This document shows, one piece after another, positions 12,001 through 23,053 of a DNA stretch of 64,000 nucleotides (within the stretch, counting starts at the first letter, position 1; every line of letters begins with the position of its first letter). The notes below the pieces were generated by a model. The model was not told the DNA's origin, made no database searches, and saw nothing but the letters and a program-made list of their open reading frames with translations. Location of the stretch: assembly GCF_004027225.2 (NCBI RefSeq), contig NC_044288.2:18362744-18426743 (forward strand). Reading direction: 5' to 3'. Origin of the DNA: Strigops habroptila (lineage: Eukaryota; Chordata; Aves; Psittaciformes; Psittacidae). The translations under genes were made by a program, and so were the position numbers.

Positions 12001-13167
12001 TTTATGCTGATTACTGTAAGATGTACCCATTGTTTAGAGACTTTTGCAGATGTTACCAAAGAGATAAATACTGTAGCTGTTGTTTGTCCTTGTTTCTACT
12101 TCCTTTGGCGAAGTGAAAATGAAATAACCAAACCTGGATTCTATTGCAGGATCCAGATTTCCGAGGCAAAATTTGACTCTCTTGCCTTTCAAGCACACTT
12201 ACTGATCTCTTTTCTCGTGGATGAGATTGCGTACGGGTGGATTGAGTTTCTCCACTGTAGGTGCTTGCTCTGTAGGTCTGCCCTGTTTGTGTAAAGCTTG
12301 CACACTCAGCACAGTGGGGCAGGGTCCCCGCTGCTGCGGTTCCATTGCACTCTGCAGAGTTACACCAGAGAGGAGACTAACCCATGAGCTTTTTCTCTCC
12401 AGTCACTTTATCCAATAACTAGTAACACAGAGGAGTATGTTAGCAGGGACGGGATAGAGGAGAGGAAGAGGACATGCCTCTTAGTCACTTCCACTCTGTT
12501 TGCCCAGCCACGAGCTGGAGAGCTGGAGCTGGGAATGCAGACAGCTAGGTGAGACGTGATAGTGGTGCATGGACCTGCATTTCTGCTCTCGGGAGGTGGC
12601 AGCCCCACCAACTGCAGGCATTTGCCTTGTTCTGTGACCTTGCTGCACCCATCGGTGGGATGTATTTGAGTTGAGCTCCTGGGCAGGTCTCTAGAGGTGC
12701 GGCAGCATCTTAGCTCTGACCAGGAGCGGTGCAGAATGTGAATGTCGCTTTGTGAACCTTAAATTCCCAGTGCTTCATCAGCAGAGCTGCTGTTGAGAGA
12801 CAGCTGTGATAGATCAATAGCTATTAGCAGTCCTTTAATTTTAAAAAAACCCCTGTATTTAAGTTTTATATTGTGAATATATTGTAGTATTTTTTTATTT
12901 TCAAACTTGAAATGCTCTGATGTTACTTGCAAAGGCAAATGAACAAAGCGTTGCTAATCTCCAAAAACCTAGGTTCACTTAGTTGCTGGGAAGCCTGTAT
13001 ATATTGTATTGTTTTGTGTTTCTGCGCTCTTTGTTTACCCAAAGGTTCTGGCTGTATGAAAGACAAAGACTGAAATGTGGGAGTGGTGCAAGTAATCGAC
13101 AACAACATTTGAGTTAATGTTGGAAAGGGCTGATTTCCTTTAGATGTCCAGATACTGTCCATTTGCT

Positions 13168-13173
13168 AATAAA
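13168..13173 (+). terminator. GRPEL2: Poly(A) signal, likely GRPEL2
   Basis: AATAAA followed within 20-30 bases by a TTCTTCTTCC/TTTTTTCCC pyrimidine-rich downstream element. It is the last good plus-strand signal before the PCYOX1L promoter. Confidence 0.5.
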
Positions 13174-13190
13174 AAAGAATTGCAGTTGCT

Positions 13191-15290
13191 TCTTCTTCCT
13201 TTTTTCCCTGTCCCAATCTACTGCTTGTTTTGACTGGGCAGGACTGTGGGTGAGAGGTTTCTTGCTGTTCTGATCTGATTGTTCAAACTAAGGGCCATGG
13301 GCCATGTTGAACATTTTATTAGGAATGCTTTAGGTGGACTCCCAGAAATACATGTGGAAGTGTGTGTGCAAGCTTCCCTCATGCAGGTGCGTTGCCAGGC
13401 GAGTCATCAGGGATTTCTGCACTGATCAACAGCCCAGGTACGTTGTTCCGTGGTTCTTCTGTGCCTGCTTCTGTGTCTGTCCTGAGCAAGTCCTCGTGTA
13501 GGGAAACGCTGTCTGCCAGCCTGTGTTGGCGGTTCATTCTGCAGAACTCTGTTAGCAGTCAGACTCTTGATGTCTGGTCTTGGTTTTGCCCTTCTGTTCT
13601 CTCACAGCTTTGCTTTGTTGTGGTTTTGGTGTTCTGTGTGATGTGCTGTAGCAGGCACGCTGTAGGGCCCAAGCGCCATTAAGGATGGCTCAGTACACGG
13701 CGTGTATTAACGCTTGTGATATCCGCAGGTGGGTTGTGATTTCAGGGATTTGTTGGAGACAAGAACAGGCTTTCCCTCTAGGGCTGTGATTGCAGCAGAT
13801 CTCATTCTCTGCAAAAATAGCTGGGCCTCCATTCCTGGCTTTGCTTTAGTCTCATTGGTGCCGTGTTGATAGGCCTTGCTTGCCTTGTCCCGAAGCTCAG
13901 AATGCCCCTGGGTACTTCTCACTAGAAAAAACCTTTGCAAAAGACCATTTACAAACAGCCTTTATGGGGGGAGAGCTGTATTTCTGTGCTAAAGATCTGC
14001 CAGCAAAGTCCCCTTGTGATTGCAGAGGTTACATCCCATTGCAGGGGCTTTTCCTTGTGCCTGAGGTGTGTGGGCACTGCTCTGTGCTCGCTAACCGGAC
14101 TAGACCAGGAAGCAGTGCTGCCTACTGCTGTGTTAGTTAATTTCTGGCTCTGCTGGTTTTTCTCCACAGCAACAGTGAGAGTTGGGAGTTCTCAAACCAC
14201 AGCCATCTGCAGAAAAGCATTGGAGCTTGTGAGCAAAGCGAAGAACATTTTGCTTCTGGCACGGTATTGCAGAACACCTGCAAGCAAGAGCACAGTCTGC
14301 CATGAGAGGGAGGTGATGGGGAGCCGTGCTGACCCACACCCTTGGAGCCAGATTTCTCATCGCCCACAGCCGAGGTTAAATCAGGCTGGTTAAGTAAGTG
14401 CTTGTTAAAACCAGAAGTGTGCTGCACAGATATTTGTGTGCTGTGCTTTAAGCTGCATTGGGAATCTCTTCTCCCCATCCTGGTGGGTTCATACTGCCCA
14501 TTTTAAAGACTTGGGTGAACTGAGCAACAGGAGGTTTTGTGTCCAACCCCAAAATGTTCATGCCTGAGTTTCTGGCTTGTGTGTGCTCCCCCATCATGGG
14601 ACTTGGAAGCAGCTCCTGGCTGGGGGAAAGGAGGGTGCCTGTGCTTGTGTCGTGTTTCTCCTGAAACAAAGTTCAAATGATGATTCTCAAACTAAATTGT
14701 GTCACTTGGTCCGGAGCCAGCGCTGGGCCACAGCAGGCTCCAGGTCTGCAATTACATGTCCTACCTGTTCTAGAGTTTTTGCTCAGGCTGTGCTATCCTT
14801 TGTAATCTGAGCAGCAGCAGGCTCCCACATGGGATTCCCATGGCTTGAGCTGCCTGCTCTCAGGCACCTTGTTTTACCCTGGGCAGAAAGTACAAGCGCA
14901 AGCTTGAAATGCCCTTGGTGATGTGTGAGCCACGCAGGACCCAGCCTGCTCCCCTCAGTGGTGTACCGAGCACCGTGTGCCACCACCCAGGCACAGACCG
15001 AGCACACTGAATGCTCTGACAGCAGAGGTGGTGCGGGGAGAGCTCCCGCGTCTGTGCCCTTGGTTCCTCCATGGGTTGATTTGAGTGGGATGCTGCTGAG
15101 GGTCTGGTGGCGGCACAGCCGGTGCGTGAGGAACAGAGGGCACCGAGGATGCCGGCTGCGGCTGTGCCGGGGGCTGTTCATGTGCTATATGGATGCTGAG
15201 GGTCTCCTCCGACCCTCATGGTCACCCTGAGGACCGCTGCTGGGAGGTCAGTTATCACAAAGCCCGTTGTCACCGGGCTGGGCGGCAGCG
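13191..15290. other. Intergenic spacer GRPEL2 - PCYOX1L
   Basis: About 2.1 kb with rising GC content towards PCYOX1L. No gene, RNA or clear repeat; the block around 14480-14530 faintly resembles a reversed MIR but is too degraded to call. Confidence 0.6.
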
Positions 15291-15760
15291 CCGGGCCCCT
15301 GCATCACCTCGCCCCGCCGCCGGCAGCCGCGCTGGCTCCATGGCCCCATCGCCCGGGCAGGCCCGCTCCTGCCCGCCCGCAGCCGGGGCGGGGCGCGGCG
15401 GGGGCCGGGCCTGCGGCAAGGGGCGGGCGGAGCCGGGCCGGGCCGGGCCGTGCCGGGCGGGCGCTGCCGGGCCCCGCTCTCCGCGCCATGGCCCCGCCGC
15501 CCGCCGCGCTGCTCCTGCCGGCCCTGGCCGCGCTGCTGGCCGCGCCCGCCGCCGCCCGCGCCCCGCCGCGCAGCATCGGTAAGAGCGCAATGGGGTAGGG
15601 GAGGGAAGGGCGCCCATGGCGGGTACCGGCAGCGCACGGCCTCCTCCCCGCCGGCCTCCGCGGTGGGAGAGGGGAGCCCCGGCACGCCGCCGCGGGGAGC
15701 CCGGCGGGCAGCGGAGCTCTGACCCGGCCGCCCCTCTCCGCCGGCAGCCGTGGTGGGCGC
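15290..15760 (+). promoter_or_regulatory. PCYOX1L: CpG-island promoter of PCYOX1L
   Basis: Extremely GC- and CpG-rich. GC boxes of Sp1 type occur near 15384 (GGGGCGGGGC) and 15420 (GGGGCGGGCG), followed by a short GCCGGGCCGG tandem just before the start codon. No TATA box. Confidence 0.75.
15488..15578 (+). CDS. PCYOX1L: PCYOX1L exon 1 (signal peptide)
   Basis: Start in the context CGCGCCATGGCC. Encodes MAPPPAALLLPALAALLAAP and the probable cleavage region; donor ATCG|GTAAGAG. Confidence 0.93.
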
Positions 15761-18300
15761 CGGGCTGGGCGGCTCGGCCGTCGCTTACTTCCTGCAGCAG
15801 CACTTCGGGCCGCAGGTGCAGCTGGATGTGTACGAGGCGGCAGCGGTGGGCGGGCGGCTGGCGACCCTCACCGTCAACAAGCAGCAGTACGAGAGCAGGG
15901 GAGCCTCCATCCATGCGCTCAGCCTCCACATGCAGGACTTCGTCAAGATCCTGGGTGAGCATCCCGGCACTTGCATGGCCTCCATCCCTGTGCTGGGGGC
16001 CTTGGTACCCGGGGTAGTGGGAAGGGCTGCTCCCACTCTGCCATAGTGACCCCCGTGCTGTCCCTGCAGCCTGGAAAAGAATGGGATGGGGTGGCCCAGC
16101 AGAGCATCAGGGCAAGGGGTCCTGTCAGAATTAGTGGGGTTGTTCACAGGCTCCCCCCAGTTTGTCCCAGTAGCAGGAGCAACTCCGTGGGGTGCCCCAA
16201 CATGCAGGGTCTGGCTGGAGTCCCAGCGCCCCAGGGTCTCACACTCCCTGATGCTCCTCCAAGAGCATCTTTGCCCGTATCCCCACCATGGCAGTGTTTG
16301 GCGCTGGCCTTTCCCAGCAGCCAGCCGAGCACAGCGGGGCCCCCCATGCTCCCCACAGGCCTCAAGCACCGGCGCGAGGTGGCAGGGAAGAGCGCCATAT
16401 TCAGTGGGGAGCACTTCGTCCTGGAGGAGACCGACTGGTACCTGCTCAACCTCTTCCGTCTCTGGTGGCACTATGGCATCAGCTTCCTGCGCCTGCAGAT
16501 GTGGGTGGAGGAGGTGATGGAGAAGTTCATGAGGTAGGAGAGCCTGCGGGGCTGGGGAGGGATGCAGGGCGCCTTCCCCAGCACCAGGACATCATCCTGT
16601 CCCCTCCAGGATCTACAAGTACCAGGCGCATGGCTACGCCTTCTCCAGCCTGGAGGAGCTGCTGCGCTCGCTGGGGGGTGATGCCTTCATCAACATGACG
16701 CAGCGCTCGGTGGCCGAGTCCTTGCTGGAGGTGGGTGTCACGCAGCGCTTCGTGGACGATGTCATCGCGGCCGTGCTGCGCTCCAGCTACGGGCAGTCGG
16801 TGCTGGTGCCCGCCTTCGCAGGTGAGACCGGGACCCTGCTCCTCCCCCTGTGACTCCTTCCCTGCGTCCTCTCCGTGGGCAGGCCCTTGAGCCTCCCTCC
16901 TCTTCCTCTCCCCAGGAGCCATGTCGCTGGCGGGGGCCCAGGGCAGCACTTGGGCAGTGGAAGGAGGCAACAAGCTGGTGTGTTCAGGTCTGCTGAAGCT
17001 GACCAAAGCCAAAGTCATCGCGGCCAGGGTGACGGGTGTCTCTCTGCACAGCTCGGGTGAGCCTGGGCATGGGGTCTGCTCTGGGTGGCGTGGGTCTGGG
17101 CGCACCAGGACAGGAGGTTGGTGGTGGCAGCATGGGGATGCTGCAGCAAAGAGAGAGCGCTGGAAGGCTGGAGAGCATCCTGGTCCTGGTAAAGTATTCG
17201 GGTGAGGGCCTAGGGGTCTGTCCATCTCCTCCCGTTGTCTGATCCAGTGGGAGCCCTGCACTACAGACCTCGGCCCTCAGGTTCCACTCTCTCCCTTCTG
17301 AGGTCCCTCAGGTCAATTCTCTGGCAACCATCCTTGTTGCAGGCTTGCTCCCCCATCCAGCACAGCAGAAGGGCTGGATCACTGGGGTTTGGGGGTGCAC
17401 TGTGCTGCCCCAGTCCTGCTTGCCCCACTAGGCTGGGCTTCTCTGGAAACTTTCTCCCACAGGCTTGATAAAATCTTCCTTCCTCTGCCCTAAAGCATCA
17501 GCAACTCATCCCTAACCATCAAATGCAGTGGTCCAGCACCAGTGTGTACTGGAAAAACAGGATGGAGGGCACGGAAAAAAGGGGACCAGGGCAATACCAC
17601 CTAGTGCTCAGGACTACTGACCATCCACCATCTCTTTCCAGAGGGGAGAGCCCTGTACCAGGTGCACTACGAGGGCAGTGAAGGCCAGGGCTCAGCTTTC
17701 TACGACATGGTGGTTGTGACGACTCCCCTGCACCCCAGCAGGAGCAACTTCACCTTCAAGAACTTCGAGCCGCCCATCACTGACTTCCCTGGAGCCTTCC
17801 AGCCCTCCGTCACCTCCGTGGTGCATGGCTACCTCAACTCCTCCTACTTCGGCTTCCCCGACCCCAAGCTCTTCCCCTTTGCCAGCATCCTCACCACTGA
17901 CACCCCCGACCTCTTCTTCAACGCCATGGACAATATCTGTCCCGTCAACATCTCGGCAGCTTTCCGCCGCAAGCAGCCGCAGGAGGCCGCAGTGTGGCGC
18001 GTCCTGTCCCAGCAGCCGCTGGACAAGCAGCAGCTGAAGACCCTCTTCAGGTCCTACTACTCGGTGCAGGTGACGGAGTGGCAGACATATCCCCGCTACG
18101 ACGCTGCCAAGTCCCTCCCGCCCATCGTGCTCCATGAAAACCTGTTCTACCTCAGCAGTGTAGAGTGGGTGGCCAGCTCCATGGAGATGATAGCGGTGGC
18201 AGCCAAAAACGTGGCCCTGCTGGCTTACAACCGCTGGCATCAGGACCTGGAGAAAATCGACCAGAAGGACTTGATGCACAAGGTGAAGACTGAGCTGTGA
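15488..18300 (+). CDS. PCYOX1L: Prenylcysteine oxidase 1-like protein (complete, 6 exons)
   Basis: FAD-dependent oxidase of the prenylcysteine oxidase family, a secretory-pathway flavoprotein; PCYOX1 cleaves the thioether of prenylcysteines with release of H2O2, while the activity of the L paralogue is less defined. Exons 15488-15578, 15748-15954, 16359-16533, 16610-16821, 16916-17056 and 17642-18300 have GT-AG junctions and join to exactly 494 residues, the length of human PCYOX1L. Residues 1-24 are an Ala/Leu signal peptide. VVGAGLGGSAVA (32-43) is the dinucleotide-binding GxGxxG loop and VYEAAAVGGRLAT the following FAD motif. N-glycosylation sequons include N186-M-T, N311-F-T, and NSS and NIS further on. 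NICPVNIS and the C-terminal KNVALLAYNRW..DQKDLMHKVKTEL are diagnostic of the L paralogue. The longest intron is 0.58 kb. Confidence 0.96.
15748..15954 (+). CDS. PCYOX1L: PCYOX1L exon 2 (FAD-binding)
   Basis: Acceptor CGGCAG|CC, donor CTGG|GTGAGC. Carries the Rossmann GAGLGGSA loop, the acidic end of beta-2 (VYEA) and GGRLAT. Confidence 0.96.
16359..16533 (+). CDS. PCYOX1L: PCYOX1L exon 3
   Basis: Acceptor CCACAG|GC, donor ATGAG|GTAGGA. Encodes the conserved LLNLFRLWWHYGISFLRLQM helix region. Confidence 0.96.
16610..16821 (+). CDS. PCYOX1L: PCYOX1L exon 4
   Basis: Acceptor CTCCAG|G, donor GCAG|GTGAGA. Encodes IYKYQAHGYAFSSLEELL, the N186-M-T sequon and the RSSYGQSVLVPAFAG segment. Confidence 0.96.
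16916..17056 (+). CDS. PCYOX1L: PCYOX1L exon 5
   Basis: Acceptor CCCCAG|GA, donor TCGG|GTGAGC. Encodes AMSLAGAQGSTWAVEGGNK, a highly conserved family block expected to contribute to the flavin site. Confidence 0.96.
17642..18300 (+). CDS. PCYOX1L: PCYOX1L exon 6 (terminal)
   Basis: Acceptor TTCCAG|AG after the 0.58-kb last intron. The 219-residue open frame ends in TGA at 18298-18300 and includes NSSYFGFPDPKLFPFASI and the LFRSYYSVQVTEWQ block. Confidence 0.97.
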
Positions 18301-18985
18301 CACCCAGGGGAGGCGGTGGGCTGGGAGCTTCTGCGTGTAGTAGTGTGGGGAGTATTTATGGCTGTGGGGACAGCAGGGGGTTTGGGGCTGGGGGAGAAGG
18401 GATGGGCTGTGTCCCAGATGACTTGAACATGCATCACCTTCAGGAACATAGTCCCTGCCCAGTGCTGCCCTGTGTGCCGTGTGCCTCAGTTTCCCTTTTC
18501 TCCCTCCTCAAGCTCTATTCAAAAGGAGTCCGTCCCTTTTCCTGTGAAAAAGGGTCACTGCATCTCTTTTGGGGAGGGATGTCAGGGGGCTTTCAAGGAC
18601 AAGGTGGCTGGCACACATGGGTTCCCCATGGTGAGCTGCTCAGCTCCCACCTCAGTCTCCTGCCTGCCTGGATTTGCCTCCGGTAAACTCGGGGATAGGG
18701 CTGGCCTGGCCGGGGCAGGAGGGCTCCTGCCTCCATGCCATGCGTGCATGGAGCCTAGCCCCGCTTGCCAGCCCAGTGCCGCAGGGATGGGTGTGCAGGG
18801 TGGGTTCTCCCAAGTCCCAGCTTGCAGGGAGAGGTGCTGCCGGGTGCTCCCTGCTTCTGGGGGTGTCCAGGCTGTGTTTTGGGGGGCAGAAGAGCCTCAT
18901 TGGGAGAAAGCAAAGCAGAACCTACCCATCAGGCAGGGCTGGAGGGGAAGCATGAGGGGCCGAGGCAGGGAGCGGCTCAGGCAGG
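18301..18985. other. PCYOX1L 3' region meeting the IL17B 3' end
   Basis: The two genes converge with under 0.7 kb between the PCYOX1L stop and the IL17B poly(A) signal. I see no canonical AATAAA or ATTAAA on the plus strand here, so the PCYOX1L cleavage site is not defined; it may use a variant signal or run into the IL17B 3'UTR. Confidence 0.5.
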
Positions 18986-18999
18986 GGCCAGCGATGCGC

Positions 19000-19005
19000 T
19001 TTATT
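19000..19005 (-). terminator. IL17B: IL17B poly(A) signal
   Basis: TTTATT on the plus strand is AATAAA on the minus strand, about 0.5 kb after the IL17B stop codon. The implied 3'UTR is about 0.5 kb. Confidence 0.6.
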
Positions 19006-19506
19006 GAGGACCTCAGAAGCCACCCAACCCGCCATCCACTTGCCCTGCTCCCTGGCCAGCACAGAGGAACTGGTAGGTGCACTGGGGGGGGACTGGGTGC
19101 TCTCGGAGCTGTTGCACCAATGAAGCAGGCAAAGACAAACAAGGACTTTAGGGAGGGAGGAGGCCGGATCCTGCCCAGCGGAGGGGACCAGCAACCTGCC
19201 CTGCTGAGCCCATCCATGAAGGTGAGGGGGCATCTCACTGCAAGGCCAGCCATGGGACTGCATAGCTGGTGACTGGCAGGGGCTACCCCCACACTGGGTG
19301 TCCCCAAAGTGGGTGCTTGGGCTGAGGCCGATGGAGCCTGCAGGGGGATTTCAGGGAGCTCTCGGAGTTGCCATCACCTTGCACAGGGGCTCCCCTCAGC
19401 CTGTTGCTCAGCGAGGTGACCCGCTCCCAGAGGGCTGGGCAAGCTGGGAAGCAAGAACAAGCTGGTTAGATGCCCACGGGTAGCTGCAGGGGTTAGCTTT
19501 GCTATC

Positions 19507-19762
19507 TCAGAAGATACAGGTGCAGCCCACAGCGATGGTCTCCATGACCATCTGGTACTTCTTGTGACACTTCTTCCCAGAGGGCTTGTGCCCTGCTTCC
19601 CCTGGCACCTGGCAGAGCAGCCTGCGGACGGGCAGCCGGCTGTAGATGGGGATGCTGGCCATGGTGCGGTCCTCCTGCATCGTGAAGGGGTTGATGCAGC
19701 CCATGCAGAGGCATCGGGCCTCAGGAATGTCTGCTGGGATCCGTGTTGCGTCGTGGTTTATG
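19507..19762 (-). CDS. IL17B: IL17B exon 3 (cystine-knot core)
   Basis: Acceptor CTTCAG|C; the exon ends at TGA (19507-19509). Encodes residues 103-187, with cysteines at 120, 122, 125, 153, 168, 183 and 185. Confidence 0.97.
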
Positions 19763-21172
19763 CTGAAGGAGAGGGAAAGCAAAACGTGGTTGGAGAGATG
19801 ATGAGATGGGTTAGCGGGTGCCTTGGGATGGGCAGGGCAATTCCTCTGCAGAGTGATGTGGGGTGCTGCATTGCACCCCCAGCAGCCACCACAGCTCTGT
19901 GATGATGGAGCTGTGGCTGCCACGGTGCTTGCTGGCATGTCCCCCAGGTCCCTGCCCCAAGCTTACCTGTATGCCCAGGGGGACAGGCTCCTCCGGTTGG
20001 ACCTCCAGAGCCTCAAGTTGACCTGGCACTTGGTGTCTCCCGGCTCGGAGCTGTTCCTCAGCTGGTGCACCATGTCCTGGATGCTGCGCTCATAGTCTGC
20101 CATGGTGGTAAAGGGGTCGTCCACGGCCCAGGCGAGGGCAGGGGGGGCCGTGGGGGGCCGTGCCAGGCCCCTTCTCCTGCCCTTGGCTGCCTTGCTTTGG
20201 TCCTTTGCTTCGGGAACCAGGACCATGGCACAGGTGAAGATGCAGAGGAGAAGCTGAGGAGGAAGGAGGATGGTTCATGGTTCCCCTTGAAGGGGAGCTT
20301 TCCCACCTCCTGTGGGTCATGGGGTGATAGCGTGACTGCATTGACTTCGGGGTGGCATGTGCAACCCCCAAAGGGCAACGCCAGTCTGCAGGTGAGACCC
20401 ATGGAAGCACATGAGGGCAGTTTGCAGGGATTTTGGGCACATGGTCGTGGTGAGCCCCCAGCCCAAGCCCCAGCTGATGCATGTGGCTGCAAAGCCCCTT
20501 GCCCTGGTTGCAGCTGGCAACTTGCATTGCCCAAAGTGCCCCTGCCCGTGATGCTGGAGATGTGCCCGGTCCCTTCCCTGCCCTTAGCTCGGGCTGTACC
20601 TGGGCATCCCGGATTTAAAAGGAGCTTTAGAGGTGACACAGTCAAGAATGGGATCTTTATCCAAACCCCCCCCTCTCCCTCCCTCTGTACTCTGGGGATG
20701 ATGAGAGAGAAAAGAAAGATGCTTTTTCCTTCCCTTCTCCCTCCAGCCTCGCAGGGCCAAGCTCCCCTGTGCTAGCACCCGGCAGGCTGCCCAGTGGCGA
20801 ACAAAGTGGCTTTCTGTAGTCCTGCTCCCTGCTATTTGTGTCCCTGCAGCCGGCAGCTCCGCACCCTGCCCGCCGTCCCGCAGCCCTTCCCTGAGGTGTG
20901 TGGTCCCAGGGCAGGGACCGCTCGGCCGGGGCTGTTTTCCCCCTCCCGTGCTGTAAGGTCACACTATTGCCTCTCTGCTCTCCAAGCCTGTTGCATCCTC
21001 ACCATGCCAAGCGTGGGAGTGATGGGGCTGGCAGGCCACAGCATCTCCAAAGCAAACAAACCCAGGTAGCCACCCGTAAACAAGCGTGCAAATGGTTCTA
21101 TTAAAGAAGGCAAAGCCGGAGCAAGCCCCGCGCCGCCGTGCAGTCACCTACCAGGTTTGGAGCCCGCTCCAT
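19507..21172 (-). CDS. IL17B: Interleukin-17B (complete, 3 exons)
   Basis: Secreted cystine-knot cytokine of the IL-17 family; in mammals it signals through IL17RB. Exons in order are 21152-21172, 19967-20253 and 19507-19762 with GT-AG junctions, giving 187 residues (human 180). Residues 1-20 form a hydrophobic signal peptide (MERAPNLLLLCIFTCAMVL). The mature part starts with a basic stretch (GRRRGLARPP), then the MADYERSIQDMVHQLRNSS helix with a glycosylation sequon at N74, C83, SLSPWAYSINHDATRIPADI, the paired cysteines C120/C122/C125, and the invariant VMETIAVGCTCIF end. Those features, with RSLSPW and INPFTMQEDR, separate IL17B from other family members. The segment between C153 and C168 is longer than in human. 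The gene is tail-to-tail with PCYOX1L and its promoter faces the miR-143/145 side. Confidence 0.96.
19967..20253 (-). CDS. IL17B: IL17B exon 2
   Basis: Acceptor CTCCTCAG|CTT, donor TACAG|GTAAGC. Encodes the rest of the signal peptide and residues to 102, including N74-S-S and C83. Confidence 0.96.
21152..21172 (-). CDS. IL17B: IL17B exon 1 (start)
   Basis: A 21-nt coding piece, ATG in the strong context GCGGCCATGGAG, encoding MERAPNL before donor CTG|GTAGGT. Human IL17B likewise starts with a very short coding exon (MDWPHNL), which supports the assignment. Confidence 0.88.
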
Positions 21173-21480
21173 GGCCGCGGAGGGGCTGCCGGCCGCCGTC
21201 CCTGCAGTGTGCCTGGCACCAGCGCGGCCGGGAGCTATAAAGGGAAAGCCCCAGCCCCCGGCTGCGCTCCTCGGGAGGTGTGTCCGGTCCCCGAGGTGCC
21301 AGCGCTGGCAGGGCAGGGGGCCAGCGTGGTCTGGGACTCGGCCACCCGCCGCCTCCCCGGCCGCTGGCTCCTTCTGCGGCTGCGACAGCGGCGGGTCCCC
21401 GCTGGAGGGGTCGCTGCGCGATGACCTGCCCTGGGGACGGGGTTTGGGCTCGACCCCGGTGGTGCCACCAGCGCGGGGAC
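21173..21480 (-). promoter_or_regulatory. IL17B: IL17B promoter region
   Basis: CpG-rich DNA upstream of the ATG on the minus strand. A TTTATAG element at about 21235-21241, some 65 bp before the ATG, could act as a weak TATA box; the 5'UTR would then be only 30-40 bases. The transcription start is not established. Confidence 0.45.
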
Positions 21481-22014
21481 ACGGCGGCTGGGCTGGGGGA
21501 GCAGGGGCTCGTAGGGAGAGGGCTGTGTCCTGCGCTGGCAGCGAGGGGTGCAGATCCTGGGGGGACAGCCGAGGGCCTGCCATTATCCGTGTGCCACCAC
21601 CAGCTCTACTGTCCCCAGGAGACACCCAACCCTTCTGCCCAGCACAGAGGCAACAGCACCCACCACTTCCTGCACCCCTGGTCTGTGTGTCACCAAACCC
21701 TTCCCCTCCTGCTGTCCTCAAACCTGTCCCCAACCCCTGACAGTGGGGACAAATCAGCACGTTGGCAGATGTCCGCGGTGGGGTGCCAAGCACCGAGACC
21801 CAGGGTGCTGCGGTGGGGGGCACTGAGGCTGTGATGCCCCGTCCCTGATCAGAACGGGGCTGGCCTTGGGCGTGCGCCGGGGGCCGCAGCATCGCGGCTT
21901 TGCAGCCCCCTGCCCTGGGCTGTCCCTGTCCCTGTCCCCGCGGCCAGGCAGCGGCTGTGCCACACGATGGTGCTGTCCTCCACCCAACCGCACCGCCAGC
22001 CCGCCGTCCCCCCA

Positions 22015-22180
22015 GTCTGCATCCCTCCTCCGCAGCTTCCCTCCCTGTATCCCTCCTCCCTGCATCTCTCCTCCCTGTATCCCTCCTCCTTGCATCCCTC
22101 CTCCCCTGCATCCCTCCCTCCTTTCCTCTTCCCCTCCATCCCTCCCTGCATCCCTCGTCCCGTCCATCCCTCCTCCCCGG
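22015..22180 (+). repeat. Pyrimidine-rich imperfect minisatellite (CATCCCTCCTCCCTG-like units)
   Basis: About ten imperfect units built on C(A/T)TCCCTCCTCC with TG separators. The opposite strand is almost purely purine. The register drifts, so this is an imperfect tandem repeat. Confidence 0.85.
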
Positions 22181-23053
22181 CCGCTGGAGGCAGGATGCCC
22201 GGTGCTCTTCCCCTCGCTCCCGGATGGCGGGGTCTGCCCTGCTCCTTTGGAGGAGCCCTTTACACTGTTACGGCTGCAGCTCCCGGAGGGGATGCTCCAC
22301 CTCTCTTTGGTGTTTTCTGCCCCTCCTGCTCCCTCCCCAGCACTGCCAGCTTTTGTGGCAGCGCTAAATGCTGAGTTTCCCTCTGTCTCCTGGCTCTCTG
22401 TTCATGCCAGGGGTTTGAAGGCCCTTGTGCTTTGTAGAGCAGGGGGAAATTTCCACCTCCTTTTCCCAGTCCATGAACTGGGCCTCTAGGAAACCCCGTG
22501 AATAGGGTAAAACTCACTGTGCCCCCAGCTCACACTGCCCCTCTCCTGCTCCCAGCCCCACCATCCCTGGGATGCAGCAGGGAGCACAGTCTGGCTGCTC
22601 CCATCCACAGGGCAGCCCCACGTTAACACCCCCAGAACAGCATTTCGGGGGCTTTGCCATCCTCCTGGAGCTGTGCACCAAGCACAGCATGTCCCTTTTG
22701 TCACCGCAGGGACCTGGCCATGGCAGGGGCCCTGCAGCCACCTGCCTCTGCTGCAGTGGGTGGTTCAGCAGCACCCATCCCTCTGCCACCAGCCTTTTCC
22801 GGGGTGCTGAGCCAGCCCCTGCTGCACCCCTGTTCCATGATCCCCCAAGGAGGGGCAGCGAGCAGCCTGGGCACCCGGAGGGTGCTGCAGCGCCTGTGTG
22901 TGCTGCGGCCGCCTGCGTTGTGTCAGCGCTCGGCAATGCTGTTTACACATGAGAGAGGCTCAGAGGCATCTGCACCGGCAGCCAATTACCCAGTTTTGAT
23001 CTTTTTTGGTGAAAAGGAAACCAGGGCTTTCCAGACATGGCCACATTTGATAA

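Larger units (their letters stand above)
9258..13190 (+). other. GRPEL2: GRPEL2 3'UTR (probable)
   Basis: About 3.9 kb after the stop with no coding content, ending in an AT-rich part with an AATAAA hexamer at 13168-13173 followed by a T-rich stretch. An ATTAAA near 10340 could serve a shorter form. It contains one clear MIR SINE and one more degraded one. The extent is inferred from the poly(A) signal. Confidence 0.5.

Noticed and set aside
14465-14530. CCCATTTTAAAGACTTGGGT with AACTGAGCAACAGG as a reversed MIR
   Set aside because: Too diverged and too short to separate from chance.
15270-15962. A 230-codon minus-strand open frame over PCYOX1L exons 1-2
   Set aside because: Shadow of the CpG island and of the real plus-strand exons.
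18480-18500. GTGCCTCAGTTTCCC after PCYOX1L as a MIR remnant
   Set aside because: Only about 15 bases match and no flanking MIR blocks follow.
21101-22111. A 336-codon minus-strand open frame overlapping the IL17B promoter region
   Set aside because: Low-complexity Arg/Gly/Pro-rich translation of GC-rich DNA that includes the pyrimidine minisatellite; no domain, and it competes with other equally long frames over the same bases.
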